A DNA stretch of 64,000 bases from Nocardia takedensis NBRC 100417 (GCF_000308695.1 NZ_BAGG01000052.1:1-64000); one strand, 5' to 3'. Shown: positions 1-8,917, counted from the first letter of the stretch. The notes: a model not told the origin generated them from the letters alone. Numbers and translations are program-made.

Positions 1-29
1 ATAGGGGACCCAGATTCTGGGTCCCCTAT
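1..29. terminator. Perfect 13-bp hairpin at left edge
   Basis: Bases 1-13 pair perfectly with 17-29 around a 3-base loop. It sits just upstream of the first gene and probably terminates a transcript entering from the left of the window. No T-run follows, which is normal in high-GC actinomycetes. Confidence 0.6.
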
Positions 30-37
30 CGGCGTTT

Positions 38-54
38 GGGCACCTTTCGTGCCC
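38..54. terminator. Second tandem hairpin
   Basis: GGGCAC at 38-43 pairs with GTGCCC at 49-54 around a CTTTC loop, only 8 bases after the first hairpin. Tandem hairpins like this are common behind strongly transcribed genes such as rRNA operons, but the upstream gene is not visible. Confidence 0.4.
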
Positions 55-163
55 GTACCGCGCTGCCTCGTCCCCGCCCCTCGGCCGCGCGTGATTGAAT
101 TCGAGGGGCGTCCACGCACCACCCGGTCCGTTCGGCCGAGAAGAACCGAGAAAGGGAACACCC

Positions 164-2263
164 GTGTCGGAACACAACGACGGTCGGAAGTCCTTCCGAC
201 GCGGCGAGGGGTCCGATCGCCCGTCCCGAGGCGCCGGCGCCGGCGCCGGCGAAGGACGTGATCGGGATCGCTCCGCCGGTGCGCGGGGTTCCGACGAGCG
301 CGGCGGTTTCCGCCGCGGCGGCGATTCGAACGATCGGGGCGGTGATCGCGATTCCGGCGGTCGCGGCGCGGGGTCGGGCGGTGGCTTCCGGCGCGAGGAC
401 AACCGTGGCGGTGACGGCGGTGAGCGTCGCGGCGGCTTCAAACGTTCGGGGGATCGCGATGATCGCGGCTCCGGACAGGGTGGCTTCCGCCGCGGTGATT
501 CGGGCGGCGGAAACCGCGACAGCGGCCGTGGCGGCTACAACCGCGACTCGGGTTCGCTCGGCGGATTCCGTCGCGACGACGAGCGCGGCCCGTCCCGTGA
601 CTCCGGCGACAAAGGTTTCCCGCGTCGCGACGATCAGCGTGGCGGCGATCGGCGTTTCTCCGATCGCGGCCCGGCGCGTTCCGACGACCGCGGGGGCGAC
701 CGTCCTTCGGGTGGCTTCCGCCGGGGCGGTTCGGATCGTGACTTCGGCGAGCGCGGCGGCCAGGACCGGCGCGATTCGCGTCCACAGGGCAGTTTCCGCC
801 GTGATGATTCCGGCGACAAAGGTGGCTTCCGCCGTAGCTCCGGCGACTCCGGTGAGCGCGGTGGTTTCCGTCGCGACGATTCCGGTGACAAGGGCGGTTT
901 CCGTCGCGGCGGTTCCCACGGTGGCTCCGGTGAGCGTGGCGGATTCCGTCGCGACGACTCGGGTGACAAGGGTGGCTTCCGCCGGGGCGGTTCGGATCGT
1001 GACTTCGGCGAGCGCGGCGGCCAGGACCGGCGCGATTCGCGTCCACAGGGTGGCTTCCGTCGCGACGATTCCGGTGACAAGGGCGGCTTCCGCCGTGGCG
1101 GTGCGGGAGATTCAGGCGCGCGCGGCGATTCGGGCGACCGTGGTGGTTTCCGTCGCGACGACTCCGGCGACAAAGGTGGCTTCCGCCGCGGCGGTGCGCA
1201 TGGTGGCTCGGGTGAGCGCGGTGGCTTCCGCCGTGACGATTCCGGCGACAAAGGCGGTTTCCGCCGCAGCGGTTCGGGTGATTCCGGATCGCGCGGTGAG
1301 AGCGAGACCCGCGGTTCGGGCGGGGACGATGTCATGAGCGGTGGTTTCCGGCGCGGTGGGTCCGGCGACAGCGGCACGCGCGGCGGTGAGTCGACCGGTG
1401 GCGGTTTCCGCCGCGGCGGTTCGGATCGTGACGACGCCGGCCGGTCGGATGCCCCTCGTGACGGTGAGCGGAGCGGTTCGGAGCGCGACGATGCCGGTGA
1501 GCGTCGTTTCGACCGTCGCGACGGCGAGGATCGTCGTCGGGGCGGCGAGGGTGCGCGGCCCGGGCGGTCGCTGGATCGGCGTCCGCCGCGTCCGGAAGAG
1601 CCGGATCTGCCCGATGAGGTGCAGGCAGCTGATCTGGACACCGCGATCCGCCGGGATCTGCTGAGTCTGGACAAGGGCAATGCCGAGACGGTGGCGCGCC
1701 ATCTGGTGATGGCGGTGCAACTGATCGAGGACGATCCGGAGTTGGCGCTGGCGCACGCGCGTGCGGCGCGGCAGCGGGCCGGGCGGATCGCGGTGGTCCG
1801 GGAGACCGCGGGTGTGACGGCCTATCACGCGGGCGAATGGGCCGAGGCGCTGTCGGAGTTGCGGACCGCGCGGCGGATGTCTGGCGGTTCCGGTCTGCTG
1901 GCGGTGATGGCGGATTGCGAGCGCGGTCTGGGTCGCCCGGAGCGCGCGATCGAACTGGGCCGCAGCGACGAGGCCCGCGAACTGACCGGTGACGAGGCCG
2001 CCGAACTGCGCATCGTGGTCGCCGGGGCGCGGATGGATCTGGGGCAGTTCGATCAGGCCGTGGTGACGTTGCAGACTTCGGATCTCGATCCGCAGCGCAC
2101 CGGGTCGGCTGCGGCCCGCCTGTTCTACGCCTACGCCGATGCGTTGGTGGCGGCGGGACGGACCGCCGAGGGCCTGGAGTGGTTCCTGAATTCGGCCTCG
2201 GCCGATCTGGACGGCGAGACCGACGCCGAGGAGCGCGCCGCCGAGTTGACCGGCGAGCAGTAG
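164..2263 (+). CDS. TPR protein with long RGG/FRR-rich disordered N-terminus (Rv1691-like)
   Basis: The 699-residue protein starts at GTG 164, which has an AGAAAGGGAA ribosome site; an in-frame ATG at 95 lacks one. Residues 1 to about 475 are almost only G, R, D, S, E and F, built from repeated FRR and GGFRR blocks, including six copies of FRRDDSGDKGGFRR. The last 220 residues are a helical TPR-like domain matching Rv1691, the gene found at this place in mycobacteria. RGG/FRR tracts bind RNA and drive condensation in other proteins, so an RNA-linked role beside tlyA is a guess. The repeats include a perfect 81-bp duplication (709-789 and 970-1050), so length probably varies between strains. 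The TPR assignment is good; the function is unknown. Confidence 0.85.
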   Translation: MSEHNDGRKSFRRGEGSDRPSRGAGAGAGEGRDRDRSAGARGSDERGGFRRGGDSNDRGGDRDSGGRGAGSGGGFRREDNRGGDGGERRGGFKRSGDRDDRGSGQGGFRRGDSGGGNRDSGRGGYNRDSGSLGGFRRDDERGPSRDSGDKGFPRRDDQRGGDRRFSDRGPARSDDRGGDRPSGGFRRGGSDRDFGERGGQDRRDSRPQGSFRRDDSGDKGGFRRSSGDSGERGGFRRDDSGDKGGFRRGGSHGGSGERGGFRRDDSGDKGGFRRGGSDRDFGERGGQDRRDSRPQGGFRRDDSGDKGGFRRGGAGDSGARGDSGDRGGFRRDDSGDKGGFRRGGAHGGSGERGGFRRDDSGDKGGFRRSGSGDSGSRGESETRGSGGDDVMSGGFRRGGSGDSGTRGGESTGGGFRRGGSDRDDAGRSDAPRDGERSGSERDDAGERRFDRRDGEDRRRGGEGARPGRSLDRRPPRPEEPDLPDEVQAADLDTAIRRDLLSLDKGNAETVARHLVMAVQLIEDDPELALAHARAARQRAGRIAVVRETAGVTAYHAGEWAEALSELRTARRMSGGSGLLAVMADCERGLGRPERAIELGRSDEARELTGDEAAELRIVVAGARMDLGQFDQAVVTLQTSDLDPQRTGSAAARLFYAYADALVAAGRTAEGLEWFLNSASADLDGETDAEERAAELTGEQ
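709..1050 (+). repeat. Two perfect 81-bp direct repeats inside the disordered region
   Basis: Bases 709-789 and 970-1050 are identical over 81 bp (27 codons), offset by 261 bp, with degenerate shorter repeats between and after them. The unit is a multiple of three, so gain or loss keeps the reading frame. This is coding repeat, not a CRISPR: copies are irregularly spaced and fully translated. Confidence 0.9.
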
Positions 2264-2392
2264 CGGGGACGGATCGGCGGGTGTCGGTGCGCGGGCGTAG
2301 GGTTCGGTGGTCCCGGCGCGCGGCCGGGATGTCGGAGCGGTACGGCTGCGAACGGCCCTCCGGCCGGTCGGCGAGGACGAAGTGAGACTGGT

Positions 2393-3292
2393 GTGACGCG
2401 ACTACGGGATCGCTACGCGGCCCTGCTGCTCGACCTGGACGGCACCCTGTACCGGGGTGCCGAGGTGATCGAGGGCGCGCCTGCCGCGTTGGCGGGCGGT
2501 GCGGCCGATCAGCGACTGGTGTACGTCACCAACAACGCCAGTCGCAGCCCCGGCTCGGTGGCCGGTCACCTGCGTGAACTCGGTTTCGCGGCCGACACCG
2601 ACGAGGTTGTCACCAGCGCCCAGGCGGCGGCGCGTCTGCTGGCCGGACGGCTGGCGCCCGGCGCGACGGTGCTGGTGGTCGGCACCGAGGATCTGGTGGC
2701 CGAGGTGGCCGAGGTCGGGTTGAAGCCGGTGCGCCGTTTCGGTGAGGTCGTCCCGGACGCCGTGGTGCAGGGGCACAACCCGCTGACGGCGTGGACCGAT
2801 CTGGCCGAGGCCGCCTACGCGATCCGCGCGGGTGCGCTGTGGGTCGCCGCCAACACCGACCGGACGTTGCCGAACGAGCGCGGCCTCGCGCCCGGCAACG
2901 GGTCGATGGTGGCCGCGGTGGCGACGGCGACCGATCAGGATCCGGTCGTGGCGGGCAAGCCGTACGCGCCGCTGCTCGAGGACGCCTTGGAGCGCGCCGG
3001 GGCACGCGCGGCACTGGTGGTGGGCGATCGCCTGGACACCGATATCGAGGGGGCCGATCGCGTGGGGTTGGATTCGCTGCTGGTGTTGACCGGCGTGAGC
3101 ACTCTGGACGAGTTGGCCGCGGCCCCGCCGGAACGGGTGCCCACCTTCGTCGCGCGGGATCTGGACGCGCTCAACCATCCGCCCGTGGCGCTCGAGGGCC
3201 CGGTGGACCTGGGGGCGGAGCTGGCGCGGGCGCTGGCGCGTCATCCGGGCCGGGCGGTGACGGTACGGGCGTGCCGTTCGGAAATCCGATAG
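2393..3292 (+). CDS. HAD-superfamily phosphatase, NagD/class IIA type (Rv1692-like)
   Basis: The 299-residue cytoplasmic hydrolase starts at GTG 2393. It has the nucleophile motif LLLDLDGTLYRG near residue 15 (DxD with the Mg-binding and acid-base aspartates), a YVTNNASRS motif II, a class II cap domain in the middle, Lys in GKPY (motif III), and VVGDRLDTDIEGA as motif IV near residue 207. In M. tuberculosis the Rv1692 ortholog in the same position was reported as a glycerol-3-phosphate phosphatase acting in polar lipid recycling, so that is the most likely activity. It lies in the Rv1691-tlyA cluster with a short gap after the TPR gene. Confidence 0.9.
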   Translation: MTRLRDRYAALLLDLDGTLYRGAEVIEGAPAALAGGAADQRLVYVTNNASRSPGSVAGHLRELGFAADTDEVVTSAQAAARLLAGRLAPGATVLVVGTEDLVAEVAEVGLKPVRRFGEVVPDAVVQGHNPLTAWTDLAEAAYAIRAGALWVAANTDRTLPNERGLAPGNGSMVAAVATATDQDPVVAGKPYAPLLEDALERAGARAALVVGDRLDTDIEGADRVGLDSLLVLTGVSTLDELAAAPPERVPTFVARDLDALNHPPVALEGPVDLGAELARALARHPGRAVTVRACRSEIR

Positions 3293-3305
3293 CGTTGTGC
3301 GCACG

Positions 3306-3593
3306 ATGACTACTCCGACTCCCCGCCCGAACGGCCCCCGACCCGGCGCCCCCGTGCCCGGTCCGCCGCTGCCGGGCCGGCCGCTGCCCGGTCCGCACGG
3401 GCACGCCGAACCCGCCGATCCGGCCGCCGTGCGCGCCGAGATCGACGCGTTGCTCGCGGAGTTGGCGACGCGTCCCGCGTGGGGTGCCGAGCAGACCGCC
3501 GAATCCGGCGCCGACCTCACCCGGCGTGCCCACATCCTGGAGCAGGCGCACGAGGTGCTGGTCCGGGCCCTGGCCACGGTGGACAAGATCTGA
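3306..3593 (+). CDS. Small conserved protein, Rv1693-like
   Basis: The 95-residue protein has a Pro/Gly-rich first 35 residues followed by a helical segment from about residue 40 (PAAVRAEIDALLAEL) to the C-terminus. ATG 3306 is preferred; a GTG lies three codons upstream. It sits exactly where Rv1693 sits in mycobacteria, between the HAD phosphatase and tlyA, 13 bases after the first and one base before the second, so it is surely cotranscribed with tlyA. Its function is unknown; the C-terminal helix with heptad-like hydrophobics could form a coiled coil. The N-terminal Pro-rich tail is longer than in mycobacteria. Confidence 0.75.
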   Translation: MTTPTPRPNGPRPGAPVPGPPLPGRPLPGPHGHAEPADPAAVRAEIDALLAELATRPAWGAEQTAESGADLTRRAHILEQAHEVLVRALATVDKI

Positions 3594-3594
3594 G

Positions 3595-4416
3595 GTGGCC
3601 AGGCGTGCGCGGGTGGACGCCGAACTGGTTCGCCGTGGGTTGGCGCGGTCGCGGGAACACGCGGTCGAGTTGATCGGCGCGGGTCGGGTCCTGATTGCCG
3701 GAACGGTGGCGGTGAAGCCGGCCACGGCCGTGGAGACGGGGACGCCGCTGGTGGTGCGCGAGGACGTCGACGAGGTGTCGTGGGCTTCGCGCGGTGCGCA
3801 CAAAATGCTGGGCGCGCTGGAGGCGTTCGAGCCCGCCGGGCTGGCCGTCGCCGGGAAGCGCTGCCTGGACGCGGGCGCGTCCACGGGCGGGTTCACCGAT
3901 GTGCTGCTGTCGCGGGAAGCGGCGGCGGTGGTCGCGGTCGACGTCGGCTACGGACAGTTGGTGTGGCGCTTGCGGACCGACGAGCGGGTCACGGTGCTGG
4001 ATCGCACGAACGTGCGCGGGCTGACGCCCGAAATCCTCGGCGGTCCGGTCGATCTGGTGGTGGGCGACCTGTCGTTCATCTCCTTGGCGCTGGTGCTGCC
4101 CGCGTTGGCGGCGTGTTCGGCGCCGGGCGCGGATCTGCTGCCGATGGTCAAGCCGCAGTTCGAGGTCGGCAAGGAGCGCGTGGGTTCCGGTGGGGTGGTG
4201 CGTGATCCGCTGTTGCGCGCCGAGGCGGTGCGCGAGGTCGCGCGGGTCGCGGCCGAGCACGGGTTGACCACGGTGGGCGCGGTGGCCAGTCCGCTGCCGG
4301 GTCCGTCGGGCAATGTCGAGTATTTCCTGTGGTTGCGCAACGAGGGGCGGGTCGAATTCGACGCGGACCGCGTTGCCGCGCTGGTGGAACGGGCGGTCGA
4401 GGAGGGGCCACGATGA
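3595..4416 (+). CDS. tlyA: TlyA 16S/23S rRNA 2'-O-ribose methyltransferase
   Basis: The 273-residue enzyme starts at GTG 3595, one base after the previous stop. Residues 1-60 are an S4 RNA-binding domain ([19 protein letters not shown]), followed by an FtsJ-like SAM methyltransferase with motif [15 protein letters not shown] near residue 88 and a GDLSFISL motif. TlyA methylates C1409 of 16S and C1920 of 23S rRNA using SAM; in mycobacteria its loss gives capreomycin and viomycin resistance. Length matches the family (about 268). The stop overlaps the nadK start in ATGA, indicating translational coupling. Confidence 0.96.
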   Translation: MARRARVDAELVRRGLARSREHAVELIGAGRVLIAGTVAVKPATAVETGTPLVVREDVDEVSWASRGAHKMLGALEAFEPAGLAVAGKRCLDAGASTGGFTDVLLSREAAAVVAVDVGYGQLVWRLRTDERVTVLDRTNVRGLTPEILGGPVDLVVGDLSFISLALVLPALAACSAPGADLLPMVKPQFEVGKERVGSGGVVRDPLLRAEAVREVARVAAEHGLTTVGAVASPLPGPSGNVEYFLWLRNEGRVEFDADRVAALVERAVEEGPR

Positions 4417-5393
4417 ACGCGCCGGGCCGGGAGATCCTGTTGGTGTCGCATCCGGGGCGGGCGGAGATCATCGAGACCGCGCACCGGGTGGCGAAGATCT
4501 TCGCGGACGCGGGGATCGGGTTGCGCGTGCTCGCCGACGAGGCGGACAGCACGCGGTTCGAATACGAGCAGACGGCCGCGACGGTGCTGGCGGTCGCCGA
4601 ACCGGGTGGTTATCCCGCGCGGGTGGTGCCGCACGATCCGCGCGCGGCCGAGGGCTGCGAGATGGTGTTGGTGCTCGGCGGCGACGGAACCTTCCTGCGC
4701 GCCGCGGAACTGGCGCGGCCCGCCATGGTGCCGGTGCTCGGGATCAACCTGGGCCGGATCGGATTCCTGACCGAGGCCGAGGCCGAACATCTGGACGAGG
4801 CGTTGGCGCAGGTGGTGCGCGGCGACTACCGCGTGGAGGACCGGATGACGATCGACGTCACGGTCCGCGTGGAGGACGAGATCGTCGAATCCGGGTGGGC
4901 GCTGAACGAGGCCAGTATCGAGAACGCGTCCAGGATGGGCGTTCTCGAGGTGGTGCTCGAGGTGGACGGCAGGCCGGTGTCGGCCTTCGGCTGCGACGGA
5001 ATCCTCATCGCGACGCCGACCGGTTCCACCGCTTACGCGTTCTCGGCGGGAGGCCCGGTGGTGTGGCCCGAACTCGAGGCGCTGCTGGTGATCCCGAGCA
5101 ACGCGCACGCGTTGTTCGCCCGGCCGCTGGTGACCAGTCCCGCCTCGCGTATCGCGGTGGAATCGGTTGCCACCGGCCACGATGCGATAGTTTTCCTGGA
5201 TGGCAGGCGCACTCTGGCGTTGCCGCGCGGCGGCCGGGTGGAGGCGGTCAGCGGGACCCAGCCGGTGCGCTGGGTACGGTTGGACTCCGCGCCGTTCGCG
5301 GATCGGATGGTGCGCAAGTTCCAATTGCCCGTGACAGGCTGGCGTGGCCGACGGCGAACGGAGAGCACACGTGCTGACAGAGATCAGGATTGA
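4413..5393 (+). CDS. nadK: NAD kinase
   Basis: The 326-residue enzyme starts at ATG 4413, overlapping the tlyA stop by four bases. It phosphorylates NAD to NADP with ATP or polyphosphate in the cytosol. Visible are the GGDG motif ([13 protein letters not shown], near residue 90), the NE/S motif ([10 protein letters not shown]) and the glycine-rich [18 protein letters not shown] segment that binds NAD. The family core ends at about PVTGWRG. The last dozen residues are a non-conserved tail that runs 23 bases into the recN gene, so either the tail is real and the two genes overlap out of frame, or it is tolerated read-on. Synteny with ppnK-recN of mycobacteria supports the call. Confidence 0.96.
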   Translation: MNAPGREILLVSHPGRAEIIETAHRVAKIFADAGIGLRVLADEADSTRFEYEQTAATVLAVAEPGGYPARVVPHDPRAAEGCEMVLVLGGDGTFLRAAELARPAMVPVLGINLGRIGFLTEAEAEHLDEALAQVVRGDYRVEDRMTIDVTVRVEDEIVESGWALNEASIENASRMGVLEVVLEVDGRPVSAFGCDGILIATPTGSTAYAFSAGGPVVWPELEALLVIPSNAHALFARPLVTSPASRIAVESVATGHDAIVFLDGRRTLALPRGGRVEAVSGTQPVRWVRLDSAPFADRMVRKFQLPVTGWRGRRRTESTRADRDQD

Positions 5394-7140
5394 CGGACTC
5401 GGCGTCATATCCACCGCCACCGCGCAATTCCACGAGGGTCTGACCGTTCTGACCGGTGAGACCGGCGCGGGCAAGACGATGGTGGTCACCAGTCTGCATC
5501 TGCTGAGCGGGGCGCGGGCCGACGCGGGCCGGGTCCGTTCGGGCGCGCGCCGCGCGGTGGTCGAGGGCCGGTTCACCGTCGAGGACGTCAACGACGCGGC
5601 ACGCGCGGAGGTCACCGCGGTGCTGGAGTCGGCCGCGGCCGAGGCCGACGACGACGGCAGCGTGATCGCGGTGCGCACGGTCGGCAGCGACGGTCGCTCG
5701 CGCGCGCATCTGGGCGGTCGCGGGGTGCCCGCCTCGGTGCTGGCGGAGTTCAGCGCGCCGCTGTTGACGGTGCACGGGCAGAACGATCAACTGCGGCTGC
5801 AACGTCCGGAACAGCAGGTGAACGCTCTGGACCAGTTCGCTTCCGACACCGTCGCCCCGCTGTTGCGCAAGTACCGGGCCAGTCGGCGGTCCTGGCTGGA
5901 GGCGCGCTCGGAACTGCTCGAGCGGATGGCGCGCAGCCGGGAATTGGCGTTGGAGGCCGATCGGCTGACCCATTCGCTGAGTGAGATCGACGCCATCGCA
6001 CCGGAACCCGGCGAGGACGCGCGCATCGTGGCCGAGGTGCGCAGGCTCAGCGATCTGGATTCGCTGCGCGAGGCCGCGGCCACGGCGCACGCCGCGCTGG
6101 CCGGTCTGGCGGACGCGCCCGAGGACGGTTCCGGCGCATTGGAATTGCTGGGCGCGGCGCGGGCTCGGGTGGAGTCGGCCGAGGATCCGGCGCTGTCGGC
6201 GTTGGCACCCAGGTTGGGGGAGGCGATCGCGGTGGTGGTCGATCTGACCACCGAGCTGAGCGGCTACCTGTCGGATCTGCCCTCCGATCCCGGGGCGCTG
6301 GATTCGCTGTTGACCCGCCAAGCCGAACTCAAGAGCCTGACCCGCAAGTACGCGCCCGACATCGACGGCGTGATCGCCTGGGCCGAGGAGTCGCGCACCC
6401 GGTTGGCCTCGCTGGACGTGTCCGAGGAGGCGCTGGCCAAGTTGGCCTCCGAGGTGGATCTGGCGGCGGCGAAGGTGGCCGAGACGGCGAAGAAGCTGAC
6501 GGCGGCGCGCACGAAGGCGGCGGGTCGGCTCGGGGCGGCGGTCAGCACGGAACTGGCCGGCTTGGCGATGGGCAAGGCGAAGTTGGCGGTCGAGGTGCGC
6601 CCGATGCCGGCGGCCGCGCAGGATTCCGCGCCGATCGAGATCGACGGCGTGCGGGTGCACGCGGGGTCGGCAGGCGTCGACGAGGTGGAGTTCCGGTTGG
6701 CGGCGCATTCGGGTGCGCAGTCGCTGCCGTTGAGCAAGAGCGCGTCCGGCGGTGAGCTGTCGCGGGTGATGTTGGCGCTCGAGGTGGTGCTGTCGAGTTC
6801 GGATCACGGCGCGACGATGGTGTTCGACGAGGTCGACGCGGGCGTGGGCGGTCGCGCGGCCGTGGAGATCGGGCGCAGGCTGGCCCGGTTGGCCCGCACC
6901 CATCAGGTCATCGTGGTCACCCATCTGCCGCAGGTGGCGGCGTTCGCCGACACGCACCTGGTGGTGGACAAGTCCGATGACGGCAAGGGTGTGGTCAACA
7001 GCGGGGTGCGGGCGTTGACGAAGGACGAGCGGGTGATCGAGTTGGCGCGGATGCTGGCCGGCCTCGACGACACCGAGACCGGCCGCGCGCACGCGGAGGA
7101 GTTGTTGGAGACGGCCCGCGCCGAGCGCGCGCCCGCCTGA
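5371..7140 (+). CDS. recN: DNA repair protein RecN
   Basis: The 589-residue SMC-like ATPase acts in double-strand break repair by recombination, binding and bridging DNA. GTG 5371 (MLTEIRI) fits the family N-terminus; an upstream GTG at 5344 would add nine untypical residues. The Walker A motif [10 protein letters not shown] is near residue 30, a long helical coiled-coil arm follows (about 155-370), then the ABC signature [15 protein letters not shown] and Walker [13 protein letters not shown] near 485, and a C-terminal [10 protein letters not shown] segment. Its start lies inside nadK, 23 bases before the nadK stop. A strong hairpin follows at 7153. Confidence 0.97.
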   Translation: MLTEIRIDGLGVISTATAQFHEGLTVLTGETGAGKTMVVTSLHLLSGARADAGRVRSGARRAVVEGRFTVEDVNDAARAEVTAVLESAAAEADDDGSVIAVRTVGSDGRSRAHLGGRGVPASVLAEFSAPLLTVHGQNDQLRLQRPEQQVNALDQFASDTVAPLLRKYRASRRSWLEARSELLERMARSRELALEADRLTHSLSEIDAIAPEPGEDARIVAEVRRLSDLDSLREAAATAHAALAGLADAPEDGSGALELLGAARARVESAEDPALSALAPRLGEAIAVVVDLTTELSGYLSDLPSDPGALDSLLTRQAELKSLTRKYAPDIDGVIAWAEESRTRLASLDVSEEALAKLASEVDLAAAKVAETAKKLTAARTKAAGRLGAAVSTELAGLAMGKAKLAVEVRPMPAAAQDSAPIEIDGVRVHAGSAGVDEVEFRLAAHSGAQSLPLSKSASGGELSRVMLALEVVLSSSDHGATMVFDEVDAGVGGRAAVEIGRRLARLARTHQVIVVTHLPQVAAFADTHLVVDKSDDGKGVVNSGVRALTKDERVIELARMLAGLDDTETGRAHAEELLETARAERAPA

Positions 7141-7152
7141 CCCGGAAACGCG

Positions 7153-7180
7153 CGGGCCCCGCACGCGTGTGCGGGGCCCG
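7153..7180. terminator. Bidirectional terminator between recN and SRPBCC gene
   Basis: CGGGCCCCGCAC at 7153-7164 pairs perfectly with 7169-7180 around a GCGT loop. It lies in the 51-bp gap between two convergent genes and can stop transcription from both. Confidence 0.85.
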
Positions 7181-7191
7181 GCGACGTCGGC

Positions 7192-7611
7192 TCAGGCGAA
7201 GAACTTCTCCGCGCCGCGGATGAACTGGTTGATCAGTTGCTTGAGCAGCAGTTCGGTGGCCTTGGCGGGCACGGGGAGCTTGGGCTCGGACTCCATCGTG
7301 TAGGAGACCAGCGTGCCGTTGGGCGCGTCGGTGAGGGTGATGATGCCGACGTGCCGCTTGACCGGCGCGCCCTTGACGATCTTGTATTCCATGCGTTCGT
7401 TCGGGACCAGCACGGTGGTCTCCTCGAGCAGGCCGACGCCGCCCTTGCCGATCAGGTACTGCGCGCCGACGCCGGTGGGTTCGGGGGTTCCGGGGCGCTT
7501 GAGGATGAAGTCGACCGGCACGTACGGATTGATCCCGGAGCGGTCGACGAAGAAGTTGTACACCGCTTCGCGGGGGGCCGGAATCAGGGCGTCGATGGTA
7601 CTGCTGGCCAT
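7192..7611 (-). CDS. SRPBCC (START-like) family protein
   Basis: The 139-residue protein starts at ATG 7611 behind AGAGGAGAC. The fold is the polyketide-cyclase/START-like helix-grip: an N-terminal strand with the typical TIDALIPAPREAVYNFFVD segment, alternating strands through the middle, and a long C-terminal helix ending GAEKFFA. Such proteins bind hydrophobic ligands; the ligand here cannot be told. This gene is not part of the conserved recN-steA neighbourhood in mycobacteria, so it is an insertion in the block. The minus-strand promoter shows a TATACACT-like -10 region about 40 bp upstream and a CTGTC/GACAG inverted repeat after it. Confidence 0.8.
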   Translation of the reverse strand: MASSTIDALIPAPREAVYNFFVDRSGINPYVPVDFILKRPGTPEPTGVGAQYLIGKGGVGLLEETTVLVPNERMEYKIVKGAPVKRHVGIITLTDAPNGTLVSYTMESEPKLPVPAKATELLLKQLINQFIRGAEKFFA

Positions 7612-7628
7612 GCTGTCTCCTCTTCGAG

Positions 7629-7641
7629 CTGTCTGTGACAG
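7629..7641 (-). promoter_or_regulatory. Small inverted repeat in SRPBCC leader
   Basis: CTGTC-TGT-GACAG lies between the probable -10 box (TATACACT on the minus strand) and the ribosome site of the SRPBCC gene, a position suited to a repressor operator. No regulator is assigned. Confidence 0.3.
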
Positions 7642-7811
7642 GAAGTGTATAGGCAGTTGGCGGCCCCGCTACGCCGCCTTGTCGCTCGGATCACAGGCGC
7701 GCGCGGCGGATATGAAACCCTCCGATTGGAATCACCGTGATCGTGGCGATTGTCCCGGCGCGTCCCGTGGCGGAGCGTGGAATCGAACCGAGGCACGGGG
7801 AGGAGACCGGG

Positions 7812-7922
7812 ATGGCCGAACGGCGTCGACCGCTCAAGACGGTGACCGGGGTGAGCGGATCGGTGGATGTCTACACCGCCGCGATCGATCCGGCGGTCTC
7901 GACCGTGGCCTACTGCCGCTGA
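7812..7922 (+). CDS. Possible 36-residue peptide
   Basis: ATG 7812 follows GGGGAGGAG by about 8 bases and opens a 36-codon frame that ends two bases before the monooxygenase fragment start. The peptide begins MAERRRPLKTVTG and resembles nothing I know. It may be a true small gene, the N-terminal scar of a gene lost by deletion, or chance. The good ribosome site is the only positive evidence. Confidence 0.25.
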   Translation: MAERRRPLKTVTGVSGSVDVYTAAIDPAVSTVAYCR

Positions 7923-7924
7923 TC

Positions 7925-8476
7925 ATGAGTTCGCTGCACACCACCTACGGCGCGACCGAGGCCGAGGCGCGGCGACTGGTGCGCGAGCAGGCCGAGTCGT
8001 TCGATCTCGAGGCGGGGCGCGCGGCGCTCGAGGACATGTTCGGCGGCGGGGTCGACCTGTCGGATCTGCCGCTGGACAAGCCGATTCCCGAGTCGCTGCT
8101 GCCCGATGTCGCCTCGGTCAACCGCAGGCGGGGCCGGGTGGAGATCTTCGGCAGGCTCGCGCGCTCGGGCAAGACGTTGCGCGAACTCGTCATCGCGGCC
8201 AAGGACACCGGCCACTGGGCGGAGGCGGGCACCCCGGAGCAGATCGCCGACGCGATCCAGGCCCGCTACGACGCGGGCATCCTGGACGTGGTCTCCCTGG
8301 GCGGCCTCGCCGATCCGCGCACCCGGGATTTCCTGGTGAACGGGCTGCTGCCGGAACTGCGCAAGCGCGGCATCGTCGGCCCGGACTATGTCGGCCGGAC
8401 CTTCCGGGAGAACCTGGAACTGCCGGACCTTCCGCGGCGAGCCGCCGAACTCGATCGGCGGGTCGCCTCGGTGTGA
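7925..8476 (+). pseudogene. C-terminal remnant of an NtaA/SnaA/DszA-type FMN-dependent monooxygenase
   Basis: The 183 residues match only the last 40 percent of LLM-class flavin monooxygenases of the NtaA/DszA group (normally about 440 residues). Recognisable are the ATEAEARRLVREQ helix, the VDLSDLPLDKPIPES linker, the GTPEQIADAIQARYDAGILD helix-strand and the C-terminal LLPELRKRGIVGPDY and TFRENLELP segments. The flavin- and substrate-binding N-terminal barrel, roughly 250 residues, is missing: upstream DNA encodes no such sequence in any frame. The frame itself is undamaged, so a truncated product could be made from ATG 7925, but it cannot bind FMN normally. It looks like a deletion scar within the insertion between recN and steA. 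Confidence 0.75.
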
Positions 8477-8530
8477 GGGCGGGCCGCTGTACTCGGCCCG
8501 ATGCCGTATTCGGCCCGGTCCGCGCTCGGG

Positions 8531-8917
8531 TCAGTGCGAAGCCGAGGCCAGCGCGGTGCGTTTGATCTGCTCGAACTCCTCGGAACTGATCGCGCCGTCG
8601 TCGAGCAGTTTCTTGCCGGTGGCGATCTGCGCGGCCGGATCGGCGCCCGCGACCTTGCGGATGTAGTCGTCCTGGGCCTGCTTGAGCTGCATGGTGTCCG
8701 CCGCGCGGCGTTCGGCCATGCCCTTGCCGCGCACGATCAGGTACACCAGCGCGGTGATCAGCGGGAAGAACAGCAAGCAGACCACCCAGACCGCCTTGGC
8801 CCAGCCGGAGGTCCCGTGGTCGCGGAACAGGTCCATCAGGATCGAGAACATCACCATCAGGTAGGCGATGAAGAAGAAGCTGACGATGATGAACCAGATG
8901 ACGTCCCAGAAATCCAT
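8531..8917 (-). CDS. SHOCT-domain membrane protein with PLDc_N-type transmembrane pair
   Basis: The 128-residue protein has two hydrophobic helices, residues about 5-28 and 41-64, typical of the phospholipase-D-nuclease N-terminal membrane segment (WAVWVVCLLFFPLITALVYLIVRG style). The last 35 residues form a SHOCT motif (GKKLLDDGAISSEEFEQIKRTAL), a short helical hairpin found at the ends of many actinobacterial proteins and thought to mediate oligomerisation. Function is unknown. It is transcribed away from steA. ATG 8917 is followed by the expected hydrophobic helix; the upstream sequence has GAAAGGGCTAAGA as a possible ribosome site. Confidence 0.8.
   Translation of the reverse strand: MDFWDVIWFIIVSFFFIAYLMVMFSILMDLFRDHGTSGWAKAVWVVCLLFFPLITALVYLIVRGKGMAERRAADTMQLKQAQDDYIRKVAGADPAAQIATGKKLLDDGAISSEEFEQIKRTALASASH

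Noticed and set aside
164..1600. Repeats resembling a CRISPR array or satellite DNA
   Set aside because: Copies are irregular in length and spacing, all in one open frame with strong codon bias, and encode a low-complexity protein tail.
2402..3586. Long frame on the minus strand opposite the HAD gene
   Set aside because: It is an antisense shadow caused by high GC; composition is His/Arg-rich and the plus-strand protein is a clear family member.
5248..7164. 638-codon minus-strand frame opposite recN
   Set aside because: Antisense shadow: no family motif, extreme Arg/His/Gln content, and it runs through recN and its terminator.
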